Positions 46,101-54,575 of a stretch of 64,000 nucleotides of DNA are shown one piece after another. The DNA is taken from positions 152,506 to 216,505 of the forward strand of contig PAJP01000004.1 in NCBI GenBank assembly GCA_002706095.1, read 5' to 3'. The DNA comes from Methylophaga sp. Lineage in GTDB: Bacteria; Pseudomonadota; Gammaproteobacteria; Nitrosococcales; Methylophagaceae. The notes under the pieces were generated by a model, which made no database searches, was not told where the DNA came from, and was given only the letters and a program-made list of their open reading frames with translations. Position numbers and translations under genes: made by a program. Within the stretch, counting starts at the first letter, position 1; each line of letters begins with the position of its first letter.

Positions 46101-47454
46101 AGATATGTTACTGACGACATCCGGCCTATTCCGTGATTTGTATGGTTCTCAGATCGTCTGGCTAGAACAAGCGGTATTGATGGCACTGGATGCCTCTTCT
46201 GGTTTGATTCGTCGTGACTATCCGGCGTTGACCTTATCTTTGGATGCGGCTTTAGAGCGTTTACAGGTTAGTGAAAATCCTGGTTTTGAATCCTTAGAGC
46301 AGAACCAGGTTGCTGCCCGCTGGGTAGACGATGCCAGTGCGGCATTACGTGCGGGTGTGTCAGAAAACCAAGCCGGCCTGACGGCAAGTTACCGTATTTT
46401 TGGTACCCCACCGGGTGCTTATGGTGCTGGCGTGAATCGCCTGGTTGAACGCTCTGGTGCCTGGGAAAACCGTGAAGAAGTCGCGCAAACCTATATTCAT
46501 CGCATGGGGCATGCCTATGGTGCAGAACTGGACGGTCAGGCGCAGCAGGCCTTATTCCAACAGAGGCTGCAACATGTCGGTCAGACTTATCTCGGACGAG
46601 CCAGTAATCTGTATGGAGTTATGGATAACAATGATGCCTTTGATTATCTGGGCGGCTTAAGCCTCGCTATTGAAACCACACGTGGACAGGCACCAGAGAG
46701 TTATATTCTGGCGCACAGTGATACCACGGATTTACGCGTTGATCCTTTGCAGACCGTATTGTTAGGTGAACTGCGTGGTCGTTATCTAAATCCGCAATGG
46801 CTTAAACCGCTGATGAAGGAGGGGTATGCCGGTGCTCGCACCATGGGTAGTGAGTTTTTAGAATATCTATGGGGCTGGCAAGTGACCAATCCCGGCATTG
46901 TGAAAAGCTGGGTATGGGATGAAGTCAAACGGGTGTATGTGGATGATGGTCTGGATCTCGGCTTAGATGAGTTCCTTGAACAAGACCACAATGTGCATGT
47001 GAAAAGCAATATGCTGGCGATTATGCTGGTCGCGGCATATAAAGGCTTTTGGCAGGCAGATGAGGCTACGCTGGAACAACTGGCACAGCAGTTCACCGGT
47101 TTAGTTTCTGCAAATGGGCTACCGGGAAGTGGCCATACCTCACCATCCCATCCCATGTATGTTTGGTTGAATGATTACCTGGATGAGTCTCATCAACAGC
47201 AATTAGCTGAGGTATTGAATGCGGCAAGAATGCCAGAAACTGAAGTGGCTGATGCACCAAGTCATATTGCCGAAATCACCGAGCAAAAAGCGACTCAGCC
47301 TGAGCAAGAGACGAATTCATCTGAAGAGCAACAGAAAGAGCAAGCGCAGCAACAACGCTTCTGGCTCTATGTGATATTAGGTCTGGTGGCGTTATTAGTA
47401 CTGGCCGGTATCGCAAAAGGGGTGCGTGCCCCAGCTGCCAAGGTGAAGGAGTAA
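43132..47454 (+). CDS. Exported, membrane-anchored CobN-like cobaltochelatase
   Basis: Seen: 1440 aa from the ATG at 43132. The N-terminus is a signal peptide (MDNAVFNRLILCFILFLFSSSVLAEQ). The body is a CobN/BchH large chelatase, with IAIIYYNHPPGRHNIGADNLNVVESL, VHLGRHSTYEFLPRHRVGM, IYPYIVDGVGEGIQAKRRGLAVMVDHLTPPL and RIFGTPPGAYGAGVNRLVE. The C-terminus has a Gln/Glu-rich linker, a transmembrane helix (WLYVILGLVALLVLAGIA) and a basic tail. Cytoplasmic CobN (about 1275 aa) inserts cobalt with the AAA+ CobS and CobT; here neither is present and the protein appears to face the periplasm. Two downstream genes encode an ExbB-like and an ExbD-like protein. There is no clear Shine-Dalgarno site; TTG at 43105 or 43129 are alternative starts. 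A cobalamin riboswitch controls it. Confidence 0.85.
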   Translation: MDNAVFNRLILCFILFLFSSSVLAEQLLLIVTPRNVPEVVSGAHEFLKHPSHSSTSVQIRTTEQWQDLSVNQQAALLKQSDLVFAGGVFGETANQLVEHSKNGLLKNLIALHSDQRLMGASSLNSRPILNGPPDKLMQHPDPALSTEQWMASLLEQYPAQEAWLISRFFWLGRNSENMQGLISHLHHLVNNENTTERPQLAAQLRLYHQDKIIPPDQFEFSAKSSWVVLVDYETGERPGEKALLDAVCKQLIDESTGCVSVLTAWGDASLSAIKLLAENKSHISSVVSLQDFVIGGSEHRQAVTDELKKLNVPVIKAMRLSDSTHAEWALSEAGISWDSVHYRVAMPELQGVSQPMVVATMTPAEVDKLTGARLAFSEPVESQVTLLAKRLKRWQQLQDKANQDKKIAIIYYNHPPGRHNIGADNLNVVESLFDILHSLKNQGYNTGELPATSDALLDLLQQRGVNLPEDQTVLAAMSSQVNTMDSKSYQTWFQTLPESLQQEMVNGPLGLLHANLKQAKALNDPTIAAHLLARVMEDIRHVVDGADHAGRDRVLQLLSQLQTIYQRPLANIDWQQAEQLINAISQQWIEGIRGWGEAPGNVMVYDDKILIPGLEFGNIFVGPQPPRGWELNEELLHANLSFPPPHQYLAFYQWLRNTFHADALVHLGRHSTYEFLPRHRVGMAENDYPQAILDDLPSIYPYIVDGVGEGIQAKRRGLAVMVDHLTPPLASTELYDQLLELRQVVESYEAAPVNAGAMRDRAIEEMKRLVAKLNLEDELTANMAGELEVRGLSSFEQVDDDLLVHEIGHYLTTLQEDFMPLGLHVFGRDWSEQAVQTMLTSMNNGKQATESWDPLLRGSPAAEMSALLAALDGQFVEPGKGNDPIRTPSALPTGRNFYALDDSLIPSRLGYKVGIALAEKARAETPAKNAQDSDALVLWASDVVRDEGAMIAFAYDMLGVKPTWSRRGIFSGLERLDLSSSASPHPRIRRDMLLTTSGLFRDLYGSQIVWLEQAVLMALDASSGLIRRDYPALTLSLDAALERLQVSENPGFESLEQNQVAARWVDDASAALRAGVSENQAGLTASYRIFGTPPGAYGAGVNRLVERSGAWENREEVAQTYIHRMGHAYGAELDGQAQQALFQQRLQHVGQTYLGRASNLYGVMDNNDAFDYLGGLSLAIETTRGQAPESYILAHSDTTDLRVDPLQTVLLGELRGRYLNPQWLKPLMKEGYAGARTMGSEFLEYLWGWQVTNPGIVKSWVWDEVKRVYVDDGLDLGLDEFLEQDHNVHVKSNMLAIMLVAAYKGFWQADEATLEQLAQQFTGLVSANGLPGSGHTSPSHPMYVWLNDYLDESHQQQLAEVLNAARMPETEVADAPSHIAEITEQKATQPEQETNSSEEQQKEQAQQQRFWLYVILGLVALLVLAGIAKGVRAPAAKVKE

Positions 47455-47457
47455 GTT

Positions 47458-47904
47458 ATGTTGAGTTCACAATCAATCGGTGTGATGCATCACTTAGTCG
47501 GGTTTTTATTAGAACCGGTGATATGGGCGCTAATGCTATTTGCCGCCTTGAGCATTATTGATATTGGTATTGCACTGGCCGAACGCTTTTCAGGTTTGAA
47601 AAAGTGGCAGCAGTCAGGTCAGGTTGAGTCCTTTGAAAAAGTAGCTTTCAAACGTATTGAGCGTAGTGACTTTTTAGCCAGAATTGCGCCTATGCTCGGT
47701 TTGATGGGCACACTGATTCCGCTTGGGCCGGGCTTATCTGCACTTGGTAATGGTGAGTTAAGTATCTTAACAACGGCGATGAGTGTGGCCTTTGATACCA
47801 CGGTTCTGGGCCTGTTTGTTGGCATTATCGGTTTTGTTTTAGGGCGATTAAGACGTCGTTGGTATGACGAGATTCTAACGACTATGGAGCAGGCTAATGG
47901 CTAG
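47458..47904 (+). CDS. MotA/TolQ/ExbB-family proton-channel protein
   Basis: Seen: 148 aa with three hydrophobic helices (about 12-40, 75-95, 106-130). PMLGLMGTLIPLGPGL and MSVAFDTTVLGLFVGIIGFVLGRLRRRWY are equivalent to the TolQ pore helices seen at 55988-56656 in this same window. It is shorter than TolQ (222 aa), with a reduced cytoplasmic loop. A GGAG ribosome site lies at the very end of the CobN-like gene, and the following gene overlaps by 8 bp. Inferred role: channel half of an ion-driven motor serving the CobN-like protein. Confidence 0.85.
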   Translation: MLSSQSIGVMHHLVGFLLEPVIWALMLFAALSIIDIGIALAERFSGLKKWQQSGQVESFEKVAFKRIERSDFLARIAPMLGLMGTLIPLGPGLSALGNGELSILTTAMSVAFDTTVLGLFVGIIGFVLGRLRRRWYDEILTTMEQANG

Positions 47905-48211
47905 ACGCTGGCGACATAATCGATTTGATGGCAATGATGATGAGCCATTAGGCCCTATGGCCAATTTATTAGATTTAATGTTGGTGTTTGCCTGTGGTCT
48001 GATTGCGGCATTAATTTCAATGAGTAGTCAGCTTCAGGAGCATTTCCAGGCCGAGGCAAAACAAGCGGATCATGCCCTGACGGAACTTCAATCGATGAAA
48101 GAATTACCGCAGATACCTGAAGGTATGCAAGGTGGTGCGGAGGGGTATGAGTCTGTCGGTCAGGTTTACCGTGATCCAAAAACGGGTAAGCTCATTATGA
48201 TTGGGCAATGA
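47897..48211 (+). CDS. DUF2149 small membrane protein, ExbD/TolR-like
   Basis: Seen: 104 aa with a basic, acidic-patched N-terminus (MARRWRHNRFDGNDDEPLGP), one transmembrane helix beginning NLLDLMLVFACGLIAAL, and a periplasmic helical tail. Asp26 in LDLMLVFA corresponds to Asp24 of the TolR in this window (IDVMLVLL), the proton-carrying position of ExbD, TolR and MotB. Family knowledge: DUF2149 proteins have no assigned function and occur beside MotA/TolQ-like proteins. I infer an ExbD-like stator or rotor partner lacking the usual large periplasmic domain. Confidence 0.8.
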   Translation: MARRWRHNRFDGNDDEPLGPMANLLDLMLVFACGLIAALISMSSQLQEHFQAEAKQADHALTELQSMKELPQIPEGMQGGAEGYESVGQVYRDPKTGKLIMIGQ

Positions 48212-48213
48212 GT

Positions 48214-48633
48214 TTACTCATACGTTAATTCTGGTTCGGGCATGATAGCCGGAGTGCTGTCCATATAGGTCAAATAGCTCGACCAGATATCATGCGTTCT
48301 GGCTTCGGTCAGGTTTATCTGACAGCTCAGCGTCATAGCACCACGAATCGTCCCGTCCATCCATATAGTGTAAACACTGTCACAGTGGGATGTTTTATAG
48401 GCTTCCCAAGCCGATTGTCCTGCTTCTATCGCAGTTACCACTTTGGTTTCATCGCTGTAGCGTTGTTTAGCTGCTGCCAAGTATTGCTGCATGATGTCCT
48501 TTTTGTCTTGCAACTCTTCGTTGAGACAAGCGTTAATTTCAAGCGTAGTAAAAGCAGACGCGCAATCACTCTCTGCGATAACGGGAAAACTCAACAATAA
48601 GCTCAACAGGGCAAGCATACGTTTTAGCATCAT
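48214..48633 (-). CDS. LprI-like periplasmic protein (DUF1311)
   Basis: Seen: 139 aa with a signal peptide (MLKRMLALLSLLLSFPVIAES) and the DUF1311/LprI fold with paired Cys: CASAFTTLEINACLNEELQDKKDIMQQYL, AGQSAWEAYKTSHCDSVY and MTLSCQINLTEARTHDI (four Cys, likely two disulfides). Family knowledge: the M. tuberculosis LprI protein inhibits lysozyme; most members are uncharacterised. It is convergent with the DUF2149 gene, 2 bp away, and has its own upstream region. Confidence 0.8.
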   Translation of the reverse strand: MMLKRMLALLSLLLSFPVIAESDCASAFTTLEINACLNEELQDKKDIMQQYLAAAKQRYSDETKVVTAIEAGQSAWEAYKTSHCDSVYTIWMDGTIRGAMTLSCQINLTEARTHDIWSSYLTYMDSTPAIMPEPELTYE

Positions 48634-48832
48634 GGTTTCTTACTCCTAACTTAGTGCGAACCTAGATTATCACCTAAGGCGAATGATTAAGCGAAGACTG
48701 ATAGCGGTTTGTTCTCCTTACTAGCGTGCATATCTCTTGATTATTTTATTGACTAGCTAGAATGGTTTACGCATTTGGTATTAATCAAGCTTAATGTAAA
48801 GTAATGCTTTTCCATCGTTATCCGGAGTGTTT

Positions 48833-51649
48833 ATGTCCTCAGCATTTGTATTGCCAGAGCCATGGCAAAATGCCTTAAAGACTTATCCCGAACTGCTGAA
48901 AGTGGCACCTGATGTCTTATCAGCCAGTGATTACGTCAATCAGTGGGGGCAAAGACAGGAATCGATGTTGGCGCAGTTGCTTGAATCAGGCCAATTGCAG
49001 AAAAAGCTGTCGTTGGATGAGATTCGTCAGCAGCTGAAATCCATGCTCGAAGGTATCACTAGCGAGGAACAATTACATCAGAAATTACGTCATTTTCGTC
49101 AATGGATGATGGTACGTATTATCTGGCGGGATTTAGCTAATTGGTCTGATTTAGCCGAAACCATGGCTGATCTGTCCGCCATGGCCGATGTCTGTATTCA
49201 GCAGACCTTAAGCCTTCTCTATGACTGGCAGGTCGAGATAAATGGCATCCCTCGTGACGATGATGGTCGCGAACAAAAAATGATCGTTTTAGGGATGGGA
49301 AAACTAGGTGCAGGCGAATTAAACCTGTCATCGGATATCGATCTTATCTTCACTTACCCAGATGAAGGGCAAACCGAAGGGGGCAGGAAGCCATTAAGCA
49401 ATAGCGAGTTCTTCGTTAGGCTTGGACGTAAACTAATTCAGGCCTTGGATAACCAGACCGTTGATGGTTTTGTGTTTCGAGTTGATATGCGCTTACGTCC
49501 CTTTGGTGAGAGTGGCGCTTTGGTCTCAAGCTTTGATGCGATGGAAGAGTATTACCAGACCCAGGGACGAGAGTGGGAACGCTACGCGATGATTAAAGCG
49601 CGTGCTATTACCGGCAATGAAGCGGATAAGAAAGCGTTGTCAGATATGCTGAGGCCCTTTGTTTATCGACGTTATCTCGATTACGGCATGTTTGATGCAC
49701 TGCGTGAAATGAAATCCATGATTGCCGGACAGATGCACCACAGAGGGATGGACGACAATATCAAGCTGGGCACCGGCGGTATCCGAGAAATCGAGTTTAT
49801 AGGTCAGGTTTTTCAGTTGATCTATGGTGGACGAGATCGCCCCATGCAGCAAAGGCCGATTCTAACGATTCTTGACCTGTTGGCTGATAGAAACCTGTTA
49901 TCAGTCTATGCGGTCAATCAGTTAAAACAAGCCTATGCGTTTCTTCGTAGAACAGAGCACCGCATTCAGGCTTGGGCCGATCAGCAGACCCATATTTTGC
50001 CAAGCGATGAGCCTTCAAGATTAAGGTTGGCACTTAGTATGGGCTTCGAAGACTGGTCATCGTTTTATGCCACTCTTAGAGACTACAGGCAGCAAGTACA
50101 GGAACATTTTGATCAATTGCTGACGGCGCCTCAAGCCAGTGATGAAGGTGCTGGGATAAAAATTTCTTTCCTTAATGCTCAACCGGAAGAGAAATTAACC
50201 TTTATTCAACAATGTGGGTATGACAATCCTGAACAGATACTCGCGGTTGTTGATAAATTACTCGATCTGCATATTTGTCGTAACTTGAGCCAGACAGGCC
50301 AGCAACGGCTTGAGAAGCTATTACCTTTGTTATTACAAGCCACAGGGAATGTCGATAACGCTGATGATTGTCTACCCCGCTTAATGCCTCTGATGGAGTC
50401 CATCATGCGTCGAAGTGCTTATATGGCGCTGCTGGTAGAAAATCCGATGGCCTTGTCACAACTGGTTAAGCTCTGTTCTGCTAGTCCATTAATAAGTACA
50501 CAGCTAGCGAAATACCCTGTGCTATTAGATGAGCTCCTCGATCCTCGTTCCCTTTATGAAGTACCTGAGAGAGAAGAGTTAAAAAAACAGCTGTTACAGT
50601 TTTTATCTTCTGTCGATGCTGATGATTTAGAGCAATTAATGAATCGTTTGCGAGAGTTCCGACAAATTGCCACGCTTCATGTAGCGGCAGCCGATGTCAC
50701 TGAGGTACTGCCGTTAATGCGAGTGGGGGATCAATTAACGGAATTGGCAGAAATACTACTTGAACAGGTATGGCGAATAGCCTGGGAACATTTAGTGGTT
50801 AAGCATGGGTATCCACCCATTACAGATAATAACGACCCTAAGCAGTGCGGTTTGACTATTCTGGCTTACGGTAAGTTAGGTGGGCTTGAATTAGGTTACG
50901 GTTCCGATCTGGATCTGGTCTTCATCTTTGATGATGCACAGGAAGGCATGACGGGTGGCGAGCGTCCTGTGGATGTGATGGTATTTTATACTCGCCTTGC
51001 TCAACGCATGATTCATCTGCTGAATACAGTCACTCCTGGTGGTTTGCTTTATGAAGTCGATATGCGTTTGCGGCCCAGTGGCGCATCGGGTTTATTGGTC
51101 AGTCCATTTTCTGGTTTTGTTGATTATCAACAAAAAGAAGCATGGACATGGGAACATCAAGCCTTGGTACGCGCAAGAAATGTGATGGGGGATGCCAAAC
51201 TTGCGCAAAAGGTCTTCGACACGCGTCAACAGGTGTTGGCCAAGTCCCGTGATCAAGAGACACTGGCTGAGCAAGTCAGAGACATGCGTTCAAAAATGCG
51301 TCAACAGTTAGACAAGAGTGATAGCCAACTATTTGATCTAAAACAGGGTAAAGGTGGTATCACTGATATTGAATTTATGGTGCAATATGCAGTGTTGGCA
51401 TGGTCAACGGACTTGCCTGAATTACTCGTTTACACCGATAATATTAGGATTTTGGAAGCGCTGGTGGCTTCCGGAAAGCTCGAACCCGCTGAAGGGGAAA
51501 TGTTGGCCGACGCATATCGTTACTATCGAAATGAAGCCAACCACTGCGTATTGCAGGATAAACCCACATTAATGTCGGTGTCTCAGTTACAAGACTTCCC
51601 GCAGCAGGTTGTGCAGATTTGGCAGCGCTGGTTAGGTGACATCGCCTAG
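48833..51649 (+). CDS. glnE: Glutamine synthetase adenylyltransferase/adenylyl-removing enzyme
   Basis: Modifies glutamine synthetase according to nitrogen status. Seen: 938 aa with two nucleotidyltransferase halves: MIVLGMGKLGAGELNLSSDIDLIFTYPDEG (about 150; removing activity) and TILAYGKLGGLELGYGSDLDLVFIFDDA (about 680; adding activity), each with the GxGxLGGxELxxxSDxDLxF pattern, joined by helical regions (RFVYRRYLDYGMFDALREMK). The ATG at 48833 has CGGAG five bases before it; an in-frame GTG two codons earlier overlaps that site. It precedes ilvE. Confidence 0.97.
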   Translation: MSSAFVLPEPWQNALKTYPELLKVAPDVLSASDYVNQWGQRQESMLAQLLESGQLQKKLSLDEIRQQLKSMLEGITSEEQLHQKLRHFRQWMMVRIIWRDLANWSDLAETMADLSAMADVCIQQTLSLLYDWQVEINGIPRDDDGREQKMIVLGMGKLGAGELNLSSDIDLIFTYPDEGQTEGGRKPLSNSEFFVRLGRKLIQALDNQTVDGFVFRVDMRLRPFGESGALVSSFDAMEEYYQTQGREWERYAMIKARAITGNEADKKALSDMLRPFVYRRYLDYGMFDALREMKSMIAGQMHHRGMDDNIKLGTGGIREIEFIGQVFQLIYGGRDRPMQQRPILTILDLLADRNLLSVYAVNQLKQAYAFLRRTEHRIQAWADQQTHILPSDEPSRLRLALSMGFEDWSSFYATLRDYRQQVQEHFDQLLTAPQASDEGAGIKISFLNAQPEEKLTFIQQCGYDNPEQILAVVDKLLDLHICRNLSQTGQQRLEKLLPLLLQATGNVDNADDCLPRLMPLMESIMRRSAYMALLVENPMALSQLVKLCSASPLISTQLAKYPVLLDELLDPRSLYEVPEREELKKQLLQFLSSVDADDLEQLMNRLREFRQIATLHVAAADVTEVLPLMRVGDQLTELAEILLEQVWRIAWEHLVVKHGYPPITDNNDPKQCGLTILAYGKLGGLELGYGSDLDLVFIFDDAQEGMTGGERPVDVMVFYTRLAQRMIHLLNTVTPGGLLYEVDMRLRPSGASGLLVSPFSGFVDYQQKEAWTWEHQALVRARNVMGDAKLAQKVFDTRQQVLAKSRDQETLAEQVRDMRSKMRQQLDKSDSQLFDLKQGKGGITDIEFMVQYAVLAWSTDLPELLVYTDNIRILEALVASGKLEPAEGEMLADAYRYYRNEANHCVLQDKPTLMSVSQLQDFPQQVVQIWQRWLGDIA

Positions 51650-51689
51650 AACCAGACTCAGATTAATCAATGAACTTGGAATAAAGCAT

Positions 51690-52622
51690 ATGGCAGTAGC
51701 AACAATGGCAGATCGTGATGGCGTTATCTGGCTCGACGGTGAATTAGTACCGTGGCGTGAGGCCAAAGTCCACGTCCTGACACATACTCTTCATTACGGC
51801 ATGGGCGTATTTGAAGGGGTGCGTGCTTATAAATCTGAACAAGGCACGGCTATCTTCCGTTTGCAGGAACATACCGATCGTCTTTTCCGTAGCGCCAAAA
51901 TTTTAGGTATGGGCATGCCGTTTGATAAAGAGACGATCAACGAAGCTCAACGTACTGTGGTTCGTGAAAATAATCTGGACTCTGCTTATATTAGACCGAT
52001 GTGTTTTTATGGTTCGGAAGGCATGGGTATCCGTGCAGATAACCTGAACACACATGTTATGGTCGCAGCATGGCATTGGGGTGCTTACCTCGGTGAAGAA
52101 AACATGACAAAAGGTATTCGTATCAGAACGTCATCGTTCACACGTCACCACGTCAATATCACCATGTGTAAAGCCAAGGCCAACGGTAACTACATGAATT
52201 CCATGATGGCGTTGCAAGAAGCGGTCAGTTGCGGTTACGACGAAGCGCTGCTATTAGATGCGCAAGGCTTCGTGTGTGAAGGTAGTGGTGAAAACTTCTT
52301 CATGGTGCGTGATGGTGTGTTGTATACCCCTGAATTGACCTCAGCGTTAGAAGGTATCACCCGTGAAACAGTGATGACACTGGCACGCGATATCGGTCTG
52401 AAAGTCGTTGAGAAACGTATTACACGCGATGAAGTGTATATCGCTGATGAAGCCTTTTTCACTGGTACAGCGGCTGAAGTGACACCAATCAGAGAATTGG
52501 ATAATCGTCCAATCGGTGAAGGCACGCGCGGTCCTATCACTGAAAAACTTCAGGCAATGTATTTTGACCAGGTTTATGGTCGTAGCGATGTGTATAAAAA
52601 CTGGAATACATTAGTTCGATAA
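51690..52622 (+). CDS. ilvE: Branched-chain amino acid aminotransferase
   Basis: Pyridoxal-phosphate enzyme that makes valine, leucine and isoleucine from their keto acids. Seen: 310 aa from the ATG at 51690, DRDGVIWLDGELVPWREAKVHVLTHTLHYGMGVFEGVRAYK, YIRPMCFYGSEGMG, CKAKANGNYMNSMMALQEAVSCGYDEALLLD with the PLP-binding Lys region, and EGSGENFFMVRDGVLYTP. An in-frame upstream start overlaps glnE and lacks conservation. Works with ilvD (25261). Confidence 0.96.
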   Translation: MAVATMADRDGVIWLDGELVPWREAKVHVLTHTLHYGMGVFEGVRAYKSEQGTAIFRLQEHTDRLFRSAKILGMGMPFDKETINEAQRTVVRENNLDSAYIRPMCFYGSEGMGIRADNLNTHVMVAAWHWGAYLGEENMTKGIRIRTSSFTRHHVNITMCKAKANGNYMNSMMALQEAVSCGYDEALLLDAQGFVCEGSGENFFMVRDGVLYTPELTSALEGITRETVMTLARDIGLKVVEKRITRDEVYIADEAFFTGTAAEVTPIRELDNRPIGEGTRGPITEKLQAMYFDQVYGRSDVYKNWNTLVR

Positions 52623-52683
52623 TTTAGGACTATTCGCCTGAGCAGTGACGTTCAGGCTGGCAACAAAAGAGGTAAATAAGTAC

Positions 52684-53433
52684 ATGGCAGGTCATAGTAA
52701 GTGGGCAAATATTCAGCATAGAAAAGGTGCACAGGATGCCAAGCGCGGCAAACTGTTTACTAAGCTGATCCGTGAAATCACCGTCGCCGCTAAAATGGGT
52801 GGCAGTGATCCCGCAGCAAACCCACGCTTACGTGCTGCGATAGATAAAGCACTGGGCGCGAACATGACAAAAGATGTCATCGAGCGTGCAACCAAACGTG
52901 GTGCTGGTGAACTGGAAGGGGTTAATTACGAAGAAATTCGTTATGAAGGTTATGGTCCGAATGGCACAGCCATTATGGTCGATTGCATGACCGATAATCG
53001 TAATCGTACGGTTGCAGCGGTGCGTAATGTTTTCACCAAGCGTGGTGGCAATATGGGCACTGATGGTTGTGTGGCTTTCCTGTTTAACAAGAAAGGCATT
53101 ATCTCGCTGGCCAGTGGCACTGATGAAGATAGTGTGATGGAAGTGGCACTTGAAGCGGGTGCTGAAGACATTGTGACTAATGATGATGGTTCTATCGATG
53201 TGTTCACGACGCCAGAAGATTATGCGGCAGTAAGAGATGCCTTAGATGCGGCTGAATTACCAGTGGAATCAGCGCAAGTAACCATGCATCCAGACACTAC
53301 TGTTAGTTTAGATGTGGATGATGCTCAAAAAGCCATCAATATGATCGAAGCATTTGAAGACTTGGATGATGTGCAAGAAGTCTATTCAAACGCTGATTTT
53401 TCCGATGAGGTCATGGCTCAGCTGAATAGCTGA
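52684..53433 (+). CDS. yebC: YebC/PmpR family DNA-binding regulator
   Basis: Seen: 249 aa from the ATG at 52684, [88 protein letters not shown] and [18 protein letters not shown], a full-length YebC. Family knowledge: members act as transcription regulators, and some are proposed to help ribosomes at proline stretches. It sits upstream of ruvC, the common order. Confidence 0.95.
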   Translation: MAGHSKWANIQHRKGAQDAKRGKLFTKLIREITVAAKMGGSDPAANPRLRAAIDKALGANMTKDVIERATKRGAGELEGVNYEEIRYEGYGPNGTAIMVDCMTDNRNRTVAAVRNVFTKRGGNMGTDGCVAFLFNKKGIISLASGTDEDSVMEVALEAGAEDIVTNDDGSIDVFTTPEDYAAVRDALDAAELPVESAQVTMHPDTTVSLDVDDAQKAINMIEAFEDLDDVQEVYSNADFSDEVMAQLNS

Positions 53434-53444
53434 TGTCATAAGGT

Positions 53445-53981
53445 ATGCCGCGTATCCTGGGGATTGATCCTGGTTCAAGAAAAACCGGTTTTGGCATTAT
53501 TGAAATTGATGGAAAAAAAATTAAACACGTCATCAACGGCCGTTTAATGGTCGGTGATGGCGAGTTTGCTGATAGATTAAGACAGATTTTTGAAGGTCTG
53601 ACCGACCTCATCGAACGCTATCAACCGGATATGATGGCCATCGAAAAAGTGTTTTTACATAAAAATGCTGATTCTGCATTAAAGCTTGGTCAAGCCAGAG
53701 GCGCTGCTATATGTGCCGCAGTCAGTCAGCAATTGACTGTGTCAGAATATACCGCGACACAAATAAAAAAAGCCGTGGTCGGCAATGGCCACGCAAATAA
53801 AGCACAGATTCAATATATGATGTCAGTGATTTTGAGTTTGTCTGAATCACCTGAAGAGGATGCGGACGATGCTTTGGCCTGCGCCCTTACTCATGCACAT
53901 CACTCTGCTATTGGTGGTAGCCAGAGTAAATTACCAGCAGGTATGCGCACCACTCGGCGCGGAGGAAGATATAGTCGATGA
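53445..53981 (+). CDS. ruvC: Holliday junction endonuclease RuvC
   Basis: Cuts Holliday junctions at the end of recombination. Seen: 178 aa, MPRILGIDPGSRKTGFGII with the first catalytic Asp (residue 7), MMAIEKVFLHKNADSALKLGQARGAA with the catalytic Glu, and EEDADDALACALTHAH with the C-terminal Asp pair. Its stop overlaps the ruvA ATG by 4 bp. Confidence 0.97.
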   Translation: MPRILGIDPGSRKTGFGIIEIDGKKIKHVINGRLMVGDGEFADRLRQIFEGLTDLIERYQPDMMAIEKVFLHKNADSALKLGQARGAAICAAVSQQLTVSEYTATQIKKAVVGNGHANKAQIQYMMSVILSLSESPEEDADDALACALTHAHHSAIGGSQSKLPAGMRTTRRGGRYSR

Positions 53982-54574
53982 TTGGACGTTTGCGGGGCAT
54001 TATTATAGAAAAGCAGCCACCAGAGCTTGTTCTGGATGTGCATGGTGTTGGTTATGAGTTATCTGCACCTATGTCGACATTCTTCAATTTACCTGCTGTA
54101 AATGAAGAAGTGATGCTTTTCACTCATATGGTGGTCAGAGAAGATGCTCAGCTTTTATATGCCTTTGCTACGGAACGTGAGCGTTTACTCTTTAGAAGTC
54201 TGTTGAAAGTCAATGGCGTTGGAGCCAAGCTTGCCTTAACCATTCTTTCAGGCAGTGATGTGGATGCTTTTGCTCGTAGCGTTCAGGAAGGGGACACTGC
54301 CAGCCTGACAAGACTACCTGGTGTGGGAAAAAAGACCGCAGAAAGACTCATTGTTGAAATGCGTGACCGACTCAAAGAGGTTAGTTCTGCCATGGGTATT
54401 GATACCATCGTTTCGGACATGCCAATGACAACAGCTGGGGCTAAAAGTGAAGCCGTTGAAGCACTCGTTGCATTAGGTTATAAGCCTAATGAAGCCGATA
54501 AAATGTTGCGTAGTTTTGATAGTGAAGGCATGACTACAGAACAAATTATTCGCCAGGCATTGCAGAGAAACTGA
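53978..54574 (+). CDS. ruvA: Holliday junction branch-migration protein RuvA
   Basis: Tetramer that holds the junction for RuvB. Seen: 198 aa, [35 protein letters not shown] (OB fold), helix-hairpin-helix units [18 protein letters not shown] and [23 protein letters not shown], and a C-terminal domain [18 protein letters not shown]. Overlaps ruvC and precedes ruvB by 1 bp. Confidence 0.97.
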   Translation: MIGRLRGIIIEKQPPELVLDVHGVGYELSAPMSTFFNLPAVNEEVMLFTHMVVREDAQLLYAFATERERLLFRSLLKVNGVGAKLALTILSGSDVDAFARSVQEGDTASLTRLPGVGKKTAERLIVEMRDRLKEVSSAMGIDTIVSDMPMTTAGAKSEAVEALVALGYKPNEADKMLRSFDSEGMTTEQIIRQALQRN

Positions 54575-54575
54575 C

